Of a DNA stretch of 23,467 nucleotides, positions 14,866-21,948 are shown piece after piece. Source of the DNA: Mesostigma viride (lineage: Eukaryota > Streptophyta > Mesostigmatophyceae > Mesostigmatales > Mesostigmataceae); NCBI GenBank assembly GCA_009746045.1, contig RPFO01001336.1, forward strand, positions 1 to 23,467, given 5' to 3'. A program made the position numbers and the translations under genes. Each line of letters starts with the position of its first letter. The stretch's first letter is position 1. Under the pieces are notes generated by a model, which searched no databases, was not told the origin of the DNA, and worked only from the letters and a program-made list of their open reading frames with translations.

Positions 14866-15303
14866 TTAGGCGCACAGCATGAGACTTTTGTGCAGACCCG
14901 TCCGAACCGAGGACCGATTGCCCGACGAACGATGTCGCGCCTTCGGCGGCGGACTTTTCGATTTGGGTGCGCGCTTTCTCGTGACGCGACTCGCGCGCGT
15001 CTGATGCCCGCCTCGCTCGGCCGTCTTCGACTCTCGACCCTCGGCGATCGGCTTGTCGACGGAAGAAACGCAGTCCATGCAGTGTCGTCGACAAGAGACG
15101 TCGGAGCACTCGCGACAACATTGCGGGCGGTGCATGCGAGAGAGAGCGCGAGTTATGAGAGACGCCCGCGCGAGATGCGCTTGAGACCACAATTTCTTGT
15201 CGCAAACGCGCGTGACTTTCTCCTGGGCGGCCACGTGTGTGGGCGCTACCCCCCGCCCGCGAGTTTTGCCATGATCATGCTCTTCGCCAAGCCCCCTAAC
15301 CAT
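14866..15303 (-). CDS. Cys-rich basic protein (up to 145 aa, start uncertain)
   Basis: A cluster CCRECSDVSCRRHCMDC near residues 62-78 could bind zinc, followed by an Arg/Lys/Ser-rich tail with APKSKSPPPKAR that would suit DNA or RNA binding. Codons through the whole ORF are strongly GC-ending, like the neighbours. The first ATG (15303) makes its 5' end overlap the 3' end of the 15246 gene by 58 bases; a second ATG at 15135 avoids the overlap and still gives 89 residues including the Cys cluster. No family recognised. Confidence 0.5.
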   Translation of the reverse strand: MVRGLGEEHDHGKTRGRGVAPTHVAAQEKVTRVCDKKLWSQAHLARASLITRALSRMHRPQCCRECSDVSCRRHCMDCVSSVDKPIAEGRESKTAERGGHQTRASRVTRKRAPKSKSPPPKARHRSSGNRSSVRTGLHKSLMLCA

Positions 15304-16592
15304 CCGCCCATGGTCTTCACGCTATCGGGGATCATGTTGAGAACCGCGCCCGCCTCGGACTTGTCTTTATTGACTCCCGCCTCCAACGCGACTCCCAACA
15401 GCTTGCGGAATAAGCCGGCGTCCTGACCGCCCATGAGTCGATTCACGGCGCCCCAGTTCTGTTGCAAGAACCGGACCCTGTCGTCTCCTTCGAGCCCGAA
15501 CATCCCTCCCGCCATCCGAATCCCTCGCAACACGGGAGAGTCGTTGTACCTCGTGAACTCCTGGAAGGGCATCGCGGCCGCCGACTTCCCTATATCTTTC
15601 AAGAGCGAACCGCCTTGAGACAACGCCTGACCCAAGAATCCGGACGGAGCGGCCATGTGCGGGCCGATAGTGGGCGCGGGCATGGGAGGAGGAGCCTTGG
15701 GCATGCCCGCGAGTATCGCCTGCAATTGTTGGCCGTCGAGAGCCGCCGCGGGAGGTTGTGACGTCGCGGCCTGACCTCCCAACCCCGCCAACGCCGCCAA
15801 GAATTGCGAACCGCCCTCTCCCGCTTGAGACCAGTTCAGAGACTCCGCCCCCATGAGAGTGGGGCTGCCCCCGGTGTCGCTGAGGATCTGGAAGTTCTGA
15901 CTGTTCGTGAGACGCGCGGCGATATTGGCGCACAACTCCTCCTTGGTGAGCTCCTGCAGTGCCTGGCGCTTGATGCCGGTGAGGACGGATAGTACTTCTA
16001 TCAGCCGCAATTTCGTGTCGGCCTGATTCGCCATCCGGCCCGCGCAAAGCTCTTGGACGGTGGCGGCCACGATCTCGTCGCCCAACAACGCGCACAGTTC
16101 CGTTTTTGAGAGACTTCTCAGCAAATGGACGGGTACGGACGGCTGGATGACCCTGAACAGTCGCAGAGAATCTTCGTGAGAAAGACCCTTCGCGACTCCT
16201 CCCCCGCAATGGAGCGCGGCGGATTGCATATTCAGGCTCGCGTCCGTACTCGGTTCGAAGTCGGCGCCTGACGCGGCAAGGGCCGATAATATCGCGCTCA
16301 AGGCGTTGGCGGGCGGCGCCGTCAAGACGCTCGTGTCCGGCCTCACGATCGTTTGAAACATGGTCGAGGGGGAGGGGGCGAAGGACGACGTGATCCCCGC
16401 GTAAGGGAGAGCCGCGCGCGTTTTGCTCTTGCCTTTTCCTCGTTTCGTCTTGGCGGAGGCGACGGTCTTCTTGGAAGAGCGCACCGACTTACCGGAGGCA
16501 ATCGCTTCTATCAGTTGCAAAGAACGCTCGTTGAGTTGCTCGTCGCTTATATTGGAAAAGTCCGACCTTTTAACATTTTTGAACCTCGACAT
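15246..16592 (-). CDS. Hypothetical protein with two ELC helical motifs (448 aa)
   Basis: The ATG at 16592 (MSRFKNVKRSDF) is preferred to the longer open frame, which would cover the divergent gene at 16617. Residues 40-60 are highly basic (KKTVASAKTKRGKGKSKT). Residues 155-172 (LLRSLSKTELCALLG) and 211-228 (ALQELTKEELCANIAARL) repeat a SAP-like L..L.K.ELC helix seen in several NCLDV proteins. The middle is Ala/Pro/Gln-rich, and the C-terminal third alternates Gly-rich turns with helices (MAGGMFGLEGDD). Basic and SAP-like features suggest DNA binding or packaging, but this is inference. Family not recognised. Confidence 0.75.
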   Translation of the reverse strand: MSRFKNVKRSDFSNISDEQLNERSLQLIEAIASGKSVRSSKKTVASAKTKRGKGKSKTRAALPYAGITSSFAPSPSTMFQTIVRPDTSVLTAPPANALSAILSALAASGADFEPSTDASLNMQSAALHCGGGVAKGLSHEDSLRLFRVIQPSVPVHLLRSLSKTELCALLGDEIVAATVQELCAGRMANQADTKLRLIEVLSVLTGIKRQALQELTKEELCANIAARLTNSQNFQILSDTGGSPTLMGAESLNWSQAGEGGSQFLAALAGLGGQAATSQPPAAALDGQQLQAILAGMPKAPPPMPAPTIGPHMAAPSGFLGQALSQGGSLLKDIGKSAAAMPFQEFTRYNDSPVLRGIRMAGGMFGLEGDDRVRFLQQNWGAVNRLMGGQDAGLFRKLLGVALEAGVNKDKSEAGAVLNMIPDSVKTMGGWLGGLAKSMIMAKLAGGG

Positions 16593-16616
16593 TGGTATAT
16601 TAGTGAAATAGATAAT
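16593..16616. promoter_or_regulatory. 24-bp bidirectional promoter
   Basis: Only 24 bases separate the ATGs of two divergent genes (16592 minus and 16617 plus). The gap is AT-rich and includes TATATTA (16596-16602). Both 5' leaders must be very short or transcripts must start inside the opposite gene. Confidence 0.6.
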
Positions 16617-16907
16617 ATGAACATCTTGATCATCAGCTGCGATCCGGACATAACCGGGTGTTACGTGAGACGAGATGACCTGAAGAAGACGATTCGAGCG
16701 GTGCTCGACACCGCGACTCCCTGCTTCTCGTTCCATGGGAAGTGCGGGGGGGTCGCTCTCCACAACCCCCAAAAAAGAAGCGAGGAGGCGCTCAACATTC
16801 AGGCAACCTTCGCGTTCGGCGTGCCCATGTTCGGCGACGTGATCGTGGCGAACACCGACAGAAACGGATGGGAATGGCACTACGGCTGTCCGTGCACCTA
16901 CCACTGA
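16617..16907 (+). CDS. Small hypothetical protein (96 aa)
   Basis: The start at 16617 (MNILIISCDPDITGCYV) uses the ATG next to the shared AT-rich promoter. A larger open frame upstream runs through the divergent gene and is not credible. The sequence is a mixed alpha/beta type with seven Cys residues (CDPD, TGCYV, TPCF, KCGG, GCPC near the end), which might bind metal or form disulfides. It ends two bases before the stop of the convergent VLTF2-like gene. No family recognised. Confidence 0.7.
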   Translation: MNILIISCDPDITGCYVRRDDLKKTIRAVLDTATPCFSFHGKCGGVALHNPQKRSEEALNIQATFAFGVPMFGDVIVANTDRNGWEWHYGCPCTYH

Positions 16908-16909
16908 GC

Positions 16910-17635
16910 TCACTTCTTCGCCTTTTTGTGAACCACGAACTTGTCGAGCGAGAAACTCTTGTTGACCATGGGCTTGGACCGTTTCAGCGCCAGCTCGCGG
17001 TCCTTCTCGGGCTTTTTTTCGCCGTCACTCGCGGCCGCCGGCGCTTGTGGCGCCGCGTCCTTCTTCATGGTCCGATCCCTCTCGCGGATCTTCAGAACGC
17101 AGTGGACTTGCTGTACCGTCTCGATGTCGTACGGGGGCTCGGCCACCATGTGTATCTCGGACGTCGTGCACGCCCTGAACTGCTCGATCGTCATGTCCCC
17201 TCCGAACATGGTCAGGCACGTCCTCGGAGGGGCCGTCCTCACGCCCTTGAAGCGAGACTGGTCTCGGTGCGGATTCAGTCTCCACAACTTGAGAACCATC
17301 GAGAATATCAGGGAAAATCGGAATGTGCGGAGGTACTCGCTCTTCTCGTCCGAATTGAACGCTTTCACGCAGCTGAAGGAACAGAAGCAACCCTTTACTA
17401 AATATCCTCGTTTCTCCTTATATTTTAATGGAAGCGGACACGGCACCGTGTCAAATTTGTGACAACACCACCAACAACACACGTCTGTCTTCGTAGGCCA
17501 TCTAGACCGCACGTTCTTGTCAAGCAAATCCAACAACGGCTGGGCGTGCGCGACGATATAAGGGTTGCAATGATGCGCTTCCGTGTCGTCGCACGTCGAT
17601 ACGCTAAACACGCTTTCCGCCTCCTCGTAGTCCAT
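16910..17635 (-). CDS. VLTF2-like late transcription factor with FCS/MYM zinc finger (241 aa)
   Basis: Poxvirus A1L (VLTF2) relatives are conserved across NCLDVs and switch on late genes. Here the zinc-finger set lies around residues 52-92: CCWWCC, then CPLPLKYK, then GYLVKGCFCSFSCVKAFN with the FCS...C core. A later segment LTMFGGDMTIEQFRA (about 142-156) matches the conserved FGG...I..FR part of this family. The C-terminus is Lys-rich (KKPEKDRELALKRSK) and probably binds nucleic acid. The length is normal for NCLDV members. The ATG is only 9 bases after the stop of the upstream gene, so it is either read from a promoter inside that gene or from a shared transcript. Together with the short TATA-like boxes it suggests virus-controlled transcription. 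Confidence 0.87.
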   Translation of the reverse strand: MDYEEAESVFSVSTCDDTEAHHCNPYIVAHAQPLLDLLDKNVRSRWPTKTDVCCWWCCHKFDTVPCPLPLKYKEKRGYLVKGCFCSFSCVKAFNSDEKSEYLRTFRFSLIFSMVLKLWRLNPHRDQSRFKGVRTAPPRTCLTMFGGDMTIEQFRACTTSEIHMVAEPPYDIETVQQVHCVLKIRERDRTMKKDAAPQAPAAASDGEKKPEKDRELALKRSKPMVNKSFSLDKFVVHKKAKK

Positions 17636-17644
17636 AGCCGCGGA

Positions 17645-18238
17645 TCAGGGCTGGTCGACCTTCCGAGAATAAAACGACGATATAGACACTCCTCCCGTGT
17701 TCATGCAGCCACCGGTTAGCGGGTGGAAAAAGGACGTGTTGCCGTCGGCGTAGATAACCCTTAAATACTTGTGGTCGAACTCCTTTTTCGTGCGCAAGAT
17801 GACGTGGCGTATGACGCACCAGACGTGTTGGGGGTAGCCTACGCGTTCGTAGAAGTCCCTCTCAGGACCCGCCAGCTCCTCCACGATGTCCGTTATGTCT
17901 TCGTCGTCGTCGGTGGGGACGTAGTGACCCAGAGTAGCCGACAAAATCTGTTTGCGGATCGGGGGCGAGGGGGTCGCTATATCGTCGCGGCTCTTGTACG
18001 GCGGGAAGCGTATACGGGCCTCGGGATCCTCCAGCGAGTACGTGACGGCGTAGCGCTTACCGTTGATGTCGTAGGTCACGGAGAACATCTTATGCGACCC
18101 TGACAGCCACGGACACATTCGCGAAATCACCGCGTCGGGCGTCGTGTCCAACTCCCCGCCGCTCTCGTCGACGAGCTCTAGGAACATGTCCGTCAGATCC
18201 TCTCCGTCGAAAAGATCCGAAAAGTACGCGGAATGCAC
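17645..18238 (-). CDS. Hypothetical protein (197 aa)
   Basis: Not recognised. The N-terminus is acidic (DLFDGEDLTDMFLELVDESGG). The middle has strand-rich segments (HKMFSVTYDINGKRYAVTYS), an Asp run (TDDDEDITDIVEEL) and a conserved-looking C-terminal half (YLRVIYADGNTSFFHPLTGG). Its start lies inside the end of the 57-residue ORF upstream (46-base overlap), and its stop is 9 bases before the VLTF2-like start. The compact order of four minus-strand ORFs from 18595 to 16910 resembles an operon, which in a eukaryotic virus raises the question of how downstream starts are reached. Confidence 0.75.
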   Translation of the reverse strand: MHSAYFSDLFDGEDLTDMFLELVDESGGELDTTPDAVISRMCPWLSGSHKMFSVTYDINGKRYAVTYSLEDPEARIRFPPYKSRDDIATPSPPIRKQILSATLGHYVPTDDDEDITDIVEELAGPERDFYERVGYPQHVWCVIRHVILRTKKEFDHKYLRVIYADGNTSFFHPLTGGCMNTGGVSISSFYSRKVDQP

Positions 18239-18366
18239 GCACAGGCCGGACCGCCTCTCGGGGGGGCGAAGTACTCGCGCATCGCGCGGCAGACTCGGCG
18301 ATACACGGAGATGAACAGGAGGAGGACCTCCAACAACATCTCCGTACAGCGCGTGTTCATCGTCAT
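18193..18366 (-). CDS. Short membrane-anchored peptide (57 aa)
   Basis: It starts one base after the stop of the 18368 gene (TAGGATG) and encodes a 57-residue peptide with a hydrophobic stretch at about 9-21 (EMLLEVLLLFISVY) followed by Arg-rich residues and a Pro/Gly/Cys segment (CACIP). This looks like a single-pass small membrane protein. Codons in the non-overlapping part mostly end in G or C, as in the neighbours. The last 46 bases overlap the next gene in another frame. No homologue recognised. Confidence 0.5.
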   Translation of the reverse strand: MTMNTRCTEMLLEVLLLFISVYRRVCRAMREYFAPPRGGPACACIPRTFRIFSTERI

Positions 18367-18367
18367 C

Positions 18368-18595
18368 CTATGAGCTTAGAGCATCTTTGAGCGCGTCGGA
18401 ACGAACTTTCTCCTTGGAGCGGACGTACGTCGAACGCACGTACGCCTCGACCGGGTCCTCGATCTTCGGAGGCGGCGGGACGGGGTCGGCGACGGCGGGC
18501 TTTGACGGCGGGGCCCACGACTCGAGCTCCCTGTCTTCGTCCAACGGCGTCTTCGCGGACACGGGCAACACGAACTGACTCGTCCAGCTGCTCAT
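18368..18595 (-). CDS. Small Pro-rich protein (75 aa)
   Basis: Not recognised. It contains a proline run (VADPVPPPPKIEDP) in the middle and a charged helical C-terminus (STYVRSKEKVRSDALKDAL). It is the first of a tight minus-strand group (18595 to 16910). The 101-bp gap to the divergent + gene at 18697 contains an AT-rich patch that could be a shared promoter. A second, overlapping frame at the same place gives a less balanced Arg-rich peptide and is not preferred. Confidence 0.6.
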   Translation of the reverse strand: MSSWTSQFVLPVSAKTPLDEDRELESWAPPSKPAVADPVPPPPKIEDPVEAYVRSTYVRSKEKVRSDALKDALSS

Positions 18596-18696
18596 GATCG
18601 AGGGTATTCAAAAGAGGGAGCGATATTATCTCTCCCGCGCGGAACGCGTGCGCTCAACGAGGAAAACAAAATTTGGCGCGGATAGTTATCGCAACC

Positions 18697-18900
18697 ATGT
18701 ATTGGTCGCTGGTCGCGCTGAGCTGGGCCACCACCATCTTCGTATCGGTGTACGTCGGCATCCAACTCGACAGGCTGCGAAGGGAAGTCGCCATGGAGAT
18801 CATTTCGGAAGAGTCCGGCTCCGATTCGGAAAGGGACGAGCCGGATCCGGATCGCGGCACGGGAGGCAAGGAGGAGGCGGAGACGAAAAAGGAAGTGTGA
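18697..18900 (+). CDS. Single-pass membrane protein with acidic tail (67 aa)
   Basis: The ATG at 18697 is used; an upstream in-frame TTG was rejected. Residues 2-24 are hydrophobic (YWSLVALSWATTIFVSVYVG), a typical anchor with the N-terminus outside or in the lumen. The remaining 40 residues are strongly acidic and basic mixed (EESGSDSERDEPDPDRG). It lies between divergent and convergent neighbours and ends 14 bases before the NifS stop. Small membrane proteins of this shape are common in NCLDV virions; the function is unknown. Confidence 0.6.
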   Translation: MYWSLVALSWATTIFVSVYVGIQLDRLRREVAMEIISEESGSDSERDEPDPDRGTGGKEEAETKKEV

Positions 18901-18914
18901 GCGACCCGCGGCCG

Positions 18915-20042
18915 TCAGACGGACTTCGTGATGGCTTTCACGAGCGCTTTCAGATCTTCTCCGGTCGTGAAATGGCTCAGACCGATGCGGATGGTCCCGT
19001 TCTCCAGCCTCTTGTCCAGGCCGATGGCTTTCAACACCTCGCTTCTCTTCTGCAAGTGGCACGCGCTCCCGACACTCACGCAAACGCCCTCTTTCGACAA
19101 GCGAGCGGATAGAGTCCTGGCCCGCGCGCCGGGAAACGCGACGCTGATCAGGTTGGGGAGGGACTTGGACAAGTTCTTCGGACCGTTGAACACGCCGCCG
19201 AGCTTCTGCAGCTCCTCCCTGAACTTGAGGCGGTTGTGGCGCAACGAGTCCATGATCTTCTTCCGCGACTTGCGGTTGATCGCCATCGCGGCCGCTAGGC
19301 TGGCGATGAGCGGCGGACTCTCCGTGCCCGGCCGGACGCCGTGCTCTTGGCTCCCGCCGAACGTGTGCGGCGTCAGACAGTTCGTGCTGTTCTTGATGAT
19401 CAGCCCCCCTATTCCCTTGATCCCGTGGATCTTGTGGCCACTCAACGTGAAAGAGTCCAGGCATTGTTGGCCGACGATGGGGAATTTCCCGGCCGCCTGG
19501 GTCGTGTCCGAATGAAAGTGGACGGACGCCCCGATCGCGCGCCTTATTTTACAGAGGTCTTGTATGGTCCCGATTTCGTTATTCGCGTAAATAAAAGATG
19601 CCAACCTTATATGACCCTTGTGTTTCTTGACTTCTTCTCGCAGCCTGTCTAGCCGTAAGAACCCCTCGTGGTCGACGGGGATTCTCACCAACTTCATATC
19701 CTTGTGCTTGCTCGCCATGTGTTCTAGCGGCTTCATCCCGGCGGGATGCTCGATCGTGCTCGTGAGGACGACCCCTTTGTAGCCGTGCTTCTCCATCACG
19801 CCGTTCAGAAGGAGGTTCATGCTCTCCGTGGACCCCGACGTGAACACCAGGTGTGATCTCGGGGCGCCCAGGTTTCGCAGGATGTCTCGCCGCGACCTCT
19901 CCACGATCTCGCGAGCCATCTTGCCCACGTCGTGGCTCGAGGACGGGTTGCCGTAGAGCGTCTTCGCGACATTCGACATCTCCTCGACCGACTCCTTGTA
20001 CGGACGCGTGGTGGATATCGAATCCAAGTACACCTCCTTCAT
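18915..20042 (-). CDS. NifS-like cysteine desulfurase (375 aa)
   Basis: Class V aminotransferases of this kind use pyridoxal phosphate (PLP) to take sulfur from cysteine for Fe-S clusters or tRNA thiolation. All main residues are visible: His99 in EHPA, NNEIGTIQ at 154-161, Asp179 and Gln182 in HSDTTQ, the PLP lysine Lys204 in SGHKIHG, the loop GGSQEHGVRPGTE at 229-241, catalytic Cys328 in SVGSACH, and Arg352 in RIGLSHFTT. The usual YLDNAATT start reads YLDSISTT. Full length is typical. African swine fever virus also encodes a NifS-like protein, so the gene has precedent in NCLDVs. The complete active site suggests a working enzyme, possibly feeding viral Fe-S proteins. The partner scaffold is not in this window. 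Confidence 0.93.
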   Translation of the reverse strand: MKEVYLDSISTTRPYKESVEEMSNVAKTLYGNPSSSHDVGKMAREIVERSRRDILRNLGAPRSHLVFTSGSTESMNLLLNGVMEKHGYKGVVLTSTIEHPAGMKPLEHMASKHKDMKLVRIPVDHEGFLRLDRLREEVKKHKGHIRLASFIYANNEIGTIQDLCKIRRAIGASVHFHSDTTQAAGKFPIVGQQCLDSFTLSGHKIHGIKGIGGLIIKNSTNCLTPHTFGGSQEHGVRPGTESPPLIASLAAAMAINRKSRKKIMDSLRHNRLKFREELQKLGGVFNGPKNLSKSLPNLISVAFPGARARTLSARLSKEGVCVSVGSACHLQKRSEVLKAIGLDKRLENGTIRIGLSHFTTGEDLKALVKAITKSV

Positions 20043-20045
20043 GCG

Positions 20046-20053
20046 TATATAAA
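20046..20053. promoter_or_regulatory. TATATAAA box between divergent genes
   Basis: TATATAAA begins four bases upstream of the NifS ATG and lies 33 bases upstream of the ATG at 20086. It is the best TATA-like box in the window, and its presence argues that the earlier + ATG at 20053, which overlaps it, is not the start. Confidence 0.55.
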
Positions 20054-20085
20054 TGTTCCAGACTTTTGTGATACCATCGTGCTTG

Positions 20086-20625
20086 ATGTTCCGCTGCCGA
20101 ATTTGCCACGACCCGCGCGCGTCTCGCGGCCTGTGTTCCCACTGCTTGCACTCCTACTTGGGGCGAACGCCGGAACAAGTGGAAGAGAGCTATCGAGTGT
20201 GCGCCGAACTCGGCATACCGGCGTGGGTGGGGGCCGATCACGTGAAAGCGTATCTGCAGAGGACGGACCCGAGCATCACGAGGGTCATTCTGTTTTCCAT
20301 ACAGCCTCCCGATCTGCCGGACATCATACGGAGATACGCGGGGCGGAGGCGTTACAGTGACGTGGTGGACGAGATAAAACGCGCGAACCTGCTGCGGCAC
20401 GTCGCGAACGTGTCCAAGGATATACAACGCAACTTCGTCTCCACGAACGTGCGCGCGGCCCACAAGAACCGACTCCCCTCTCTGCGCACGTTGGCGTACC
20501 TGCAATTGTCTACGCTGGATATGCGATTCGCGAGACAGTATGGATGCGACCAATTCATTGGCAAGCTTCCGACTGCACATGGAGCGCGCGAAGGTGCTCG
20601 TCCGACAGGCGAACGACCGAGTTGA
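20086..20625 (+). CDS. Zinc-binding hypothetical protein (179 aa)
   Basis: The ATG at 20086 is preferred to one at 20053, which sits on the TATATAAA box. The N-terminus has a compact CxxC...CxxC cluster (FRCRICHDPRASRGLCSHC) that probably binds zinc. The rest is helical with many Arg residues (RRYAGRRRYSDVVDEIKRAN) and no known domain. The last 86 bases overlap the next gene in the +1 frame, and its final 20 residues look less protein-like, so the two ORFs could also be linked by a frame change. Confidence 0.7.
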   Translation: MFRCRICHDPRASRGLCSHCLHSYLGRTPEQVEESYRVCAELGIPAWVGADHVKAYLQRTDPSITRVILFSIQPPDLPDIIRRYAGRRRYSDVVDEIKRANLLRHVANVSKDIQRNFVSTNVRAAHKNRLPSLRTLAYLQLSTLDMRFARQYGCDQFIGKLPTAHGAREGARPTGERPS

Positions 20626-20944
20626 GGAGACCGTGTCCCACCAAAAGTGCTGCTTCTGCCACGAGTTCCCCATGGAGGGCTACCGCATGATCGGGGTGCT
20701 GAGAGACGCGGAGACGCGCGAGATCCCTCCTCTGTTCTCGTGCACTCCGTGCGCGAAACGGGAATTCTTGCGGTCTAAGCTGTTGCGCACGAACCAAGTG
20801 CACCTGGTGACCGTGGAGAGAGACACCACGTTCGAGATCCACAAAATCGTCCACTTCACGAGGAAGCCCAAAGAAGAAGCCCCGCCGGCGGCGAAAGACG
20901 CGGACGACGACGGGATCAGCTTCTTGAAAATGTTCCGAAGATAA
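20540..20944 (+). CDS. Second zinc-binding hypothetical protein (134 aa)
   Basis: It overlaps the preceding ORF by 86 bases in the +1 frame. The N-terminus is helical (FRLHMERAKVLVRQANDRVE). A likely zinc site follows: KCCFCHEF and, 30 residues on, FSCTPCAKREF. The C-terminal 50 residues are strand-rich then Lys/Glu/Pro-rich (KPKEEAPPAAKDADDDG). A later ATG at 20579 would still overlap. Family not recognised. Confidence 0.7.
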   Translation: MDATNSLASFRLHMERAKVLVRQANDRVEETVSHQKCCFCHEFPMEGYRMIGVLRDAETREIPPLFSCTPCAKREFLRSKLLRTNQVHLVTVERDTTFEIHKIVHFTRKPKEEAPPAAKDADDDGISFLKMFRR

Positions 20945-20945
20945 A

Positions 20946-20950
20946 TATAT
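20946..20950 (+). promoter_or_regulatory. TATAT box of the 20969 gene
   Basis: The 24-bp gap between stop and start is almost all A/T and includes TATAT 18 bases before the ATG. Confidence 0.45.
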
Positions 20951-20968
20951 GATTTTATTAACAATACA

Positions 20969-21268
20969 ATGGGCGAGGAAGTAAAAGTATCAAAATGGAC
21001 ACTTGCCGCCATCGTGACATCGATACTGACGGTTAGTAACATACTGAGGGTGCTCGTCTTCTTGAGTTTCTGGATCGCGGTGCAGTTCGCATCCAGGAAG
21101 GTTCCGAAAGCCGATAGCAAGGCCGGGATGGAAGACCCGTTCACGTGGAGACAAGCCTTCTACTTCCTGGCGTTCGGACGACCGCCGAAGGAGAGGGTGG
21201 ACATGAACACCACCAACAAGATCGAGAACTTGGCCACCGCCAACATGTTCTTCATGTCCGTATTGTAA
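20969..21268 (+). CDS. Membrane protein (99 aa)
   Basis: A long hydrophobic stretch at about 10-42 (LAAIVTSILTVSNILRVLVF, FLSFWIAVQFAS) would form one or two membrane helices. A moderately polar C-terminal domain contains WRQAFYFLAFGR and a hydrophobic end (ATANMFFMSVL). The second residue is Gly (MGEEVKVS), a weak myristoylation pattern. It has its own TATAT box and ends 15 bases before the stop of the convergent gene at 21284. Family not recognised. Confidence 0.75.
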   Translation: MGEEVKVSKWTLAAIVTSILTVSNILRVLVFLSFWIAVQFASRKVPKADSKAGMEDPFTWRQAFYFLAFGRPPKERVDMNTTNKIENLATANMFFMSVL

Positions 21269-21283
21269 ATGACGACGCAATGA

Positions 21284-21796
21284 TTAAGATAATCTAAACA
21301 TTTCATTTCCTAAACGATTCAGCATTTGACTTTGCTCGTGGAACCACTTCAGCACATGCCATAGACCGACTGCACTAACCGCTCCTACACCAGTGCCGAC
21401 GGCGAGGTCGGAGTTAGTAGGATCAATGACACCCCCTTCGTACGTCGGGAGTTCACAATTTCCGTTTATATTGAACCCGTCGTTAGGACACACATTATTC
21501 GTATCCTCGTTATAAGGCGGTTGTTGAAAAGACGTTTGATTGAAACGGGGCGTCTCGAAACCGCCGCGGTTTCCGAAAACGCCGTTCATGGCTCTCCCTA
21601 TCATGTAATTGTACGCCAGCAGACCAATGACGTTGAGAACGATTTGAAACCACTGCGCCCGTGTGAGCTGAGCGTTTTGACCGTCAGCGACCGCGGAAGA
21701 CCCTTCCGCGAGTACCGCGGGTTCAGAGCGCTCCCATCCGAGCCCGTCGGTGCGCCGTAGCGAGTTAGACCATCCGCGCGGTGCAGGCGGCTCCAT
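21284..21796 (-). CDS. Membrane protein with Asn/Gly-rich middle (170 aa)
   Basis: The ATG at 21796 is used instead of an in-frame GTG two codons earlier. The N-terminal 45 residues are polar and flexible. A hydrophobic helix lies near 52-68 (FQIVLNVIGLLAYNYMIG), and a second, weaker one near 135-150 (AVGTGVGAVSAVGLWHVL). Between them is a Gln/Asn/Pro-rich segment with a Cys pair (VCPNDGFNINGNCELP) that may be a disulfide loop. Family not recognised; a virion surface or membrane role is possible. Confidence 0.7.
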   Translation of the reverse strand: MEPPAPRGWSNSLRRTDGLGWERSEPAVLAEGSSAVADGQNAQLTRAQWFQIVLNVIGLLAYNYMIGRAMNGVFGNRGGFETPRFNQTSFQQPPYNEDTNNVCPNDGFNINGNCELPTYEGGVIDPTNSDLAVGTGVGAVSAVGLWHVLKWFHEQSQMLNRLGNEMFRLS

Positions 21797-21802
21797 CCAC
21801 AC

Positions 21803-21948
21803 GCCGACGACTGACCGGCCATCGACGGAGCCTGGTTTTGGGTCCGTTGTTCCATATCATCGAGGCGATCACTATCCACCCAAGTTTTCTACTGACCGGT
21901 CGACCGGAGGCAACCGAGTGACCAGGGACGTGGCGGCTGTGACGCTTG
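21803..21948. other. Gap without recognised features
   Basis: 146 bases with only short unconvincing open frames on either strand. Confidence 0.4.

Noticed and set aside
16593-16913. N-terminal extension of the 15246 gene beyond the ATG at 16592
   Set aside because: It would cover the divergent 96-residue gene and the shared promoter, and its sequence is unlike the rest of the protein.
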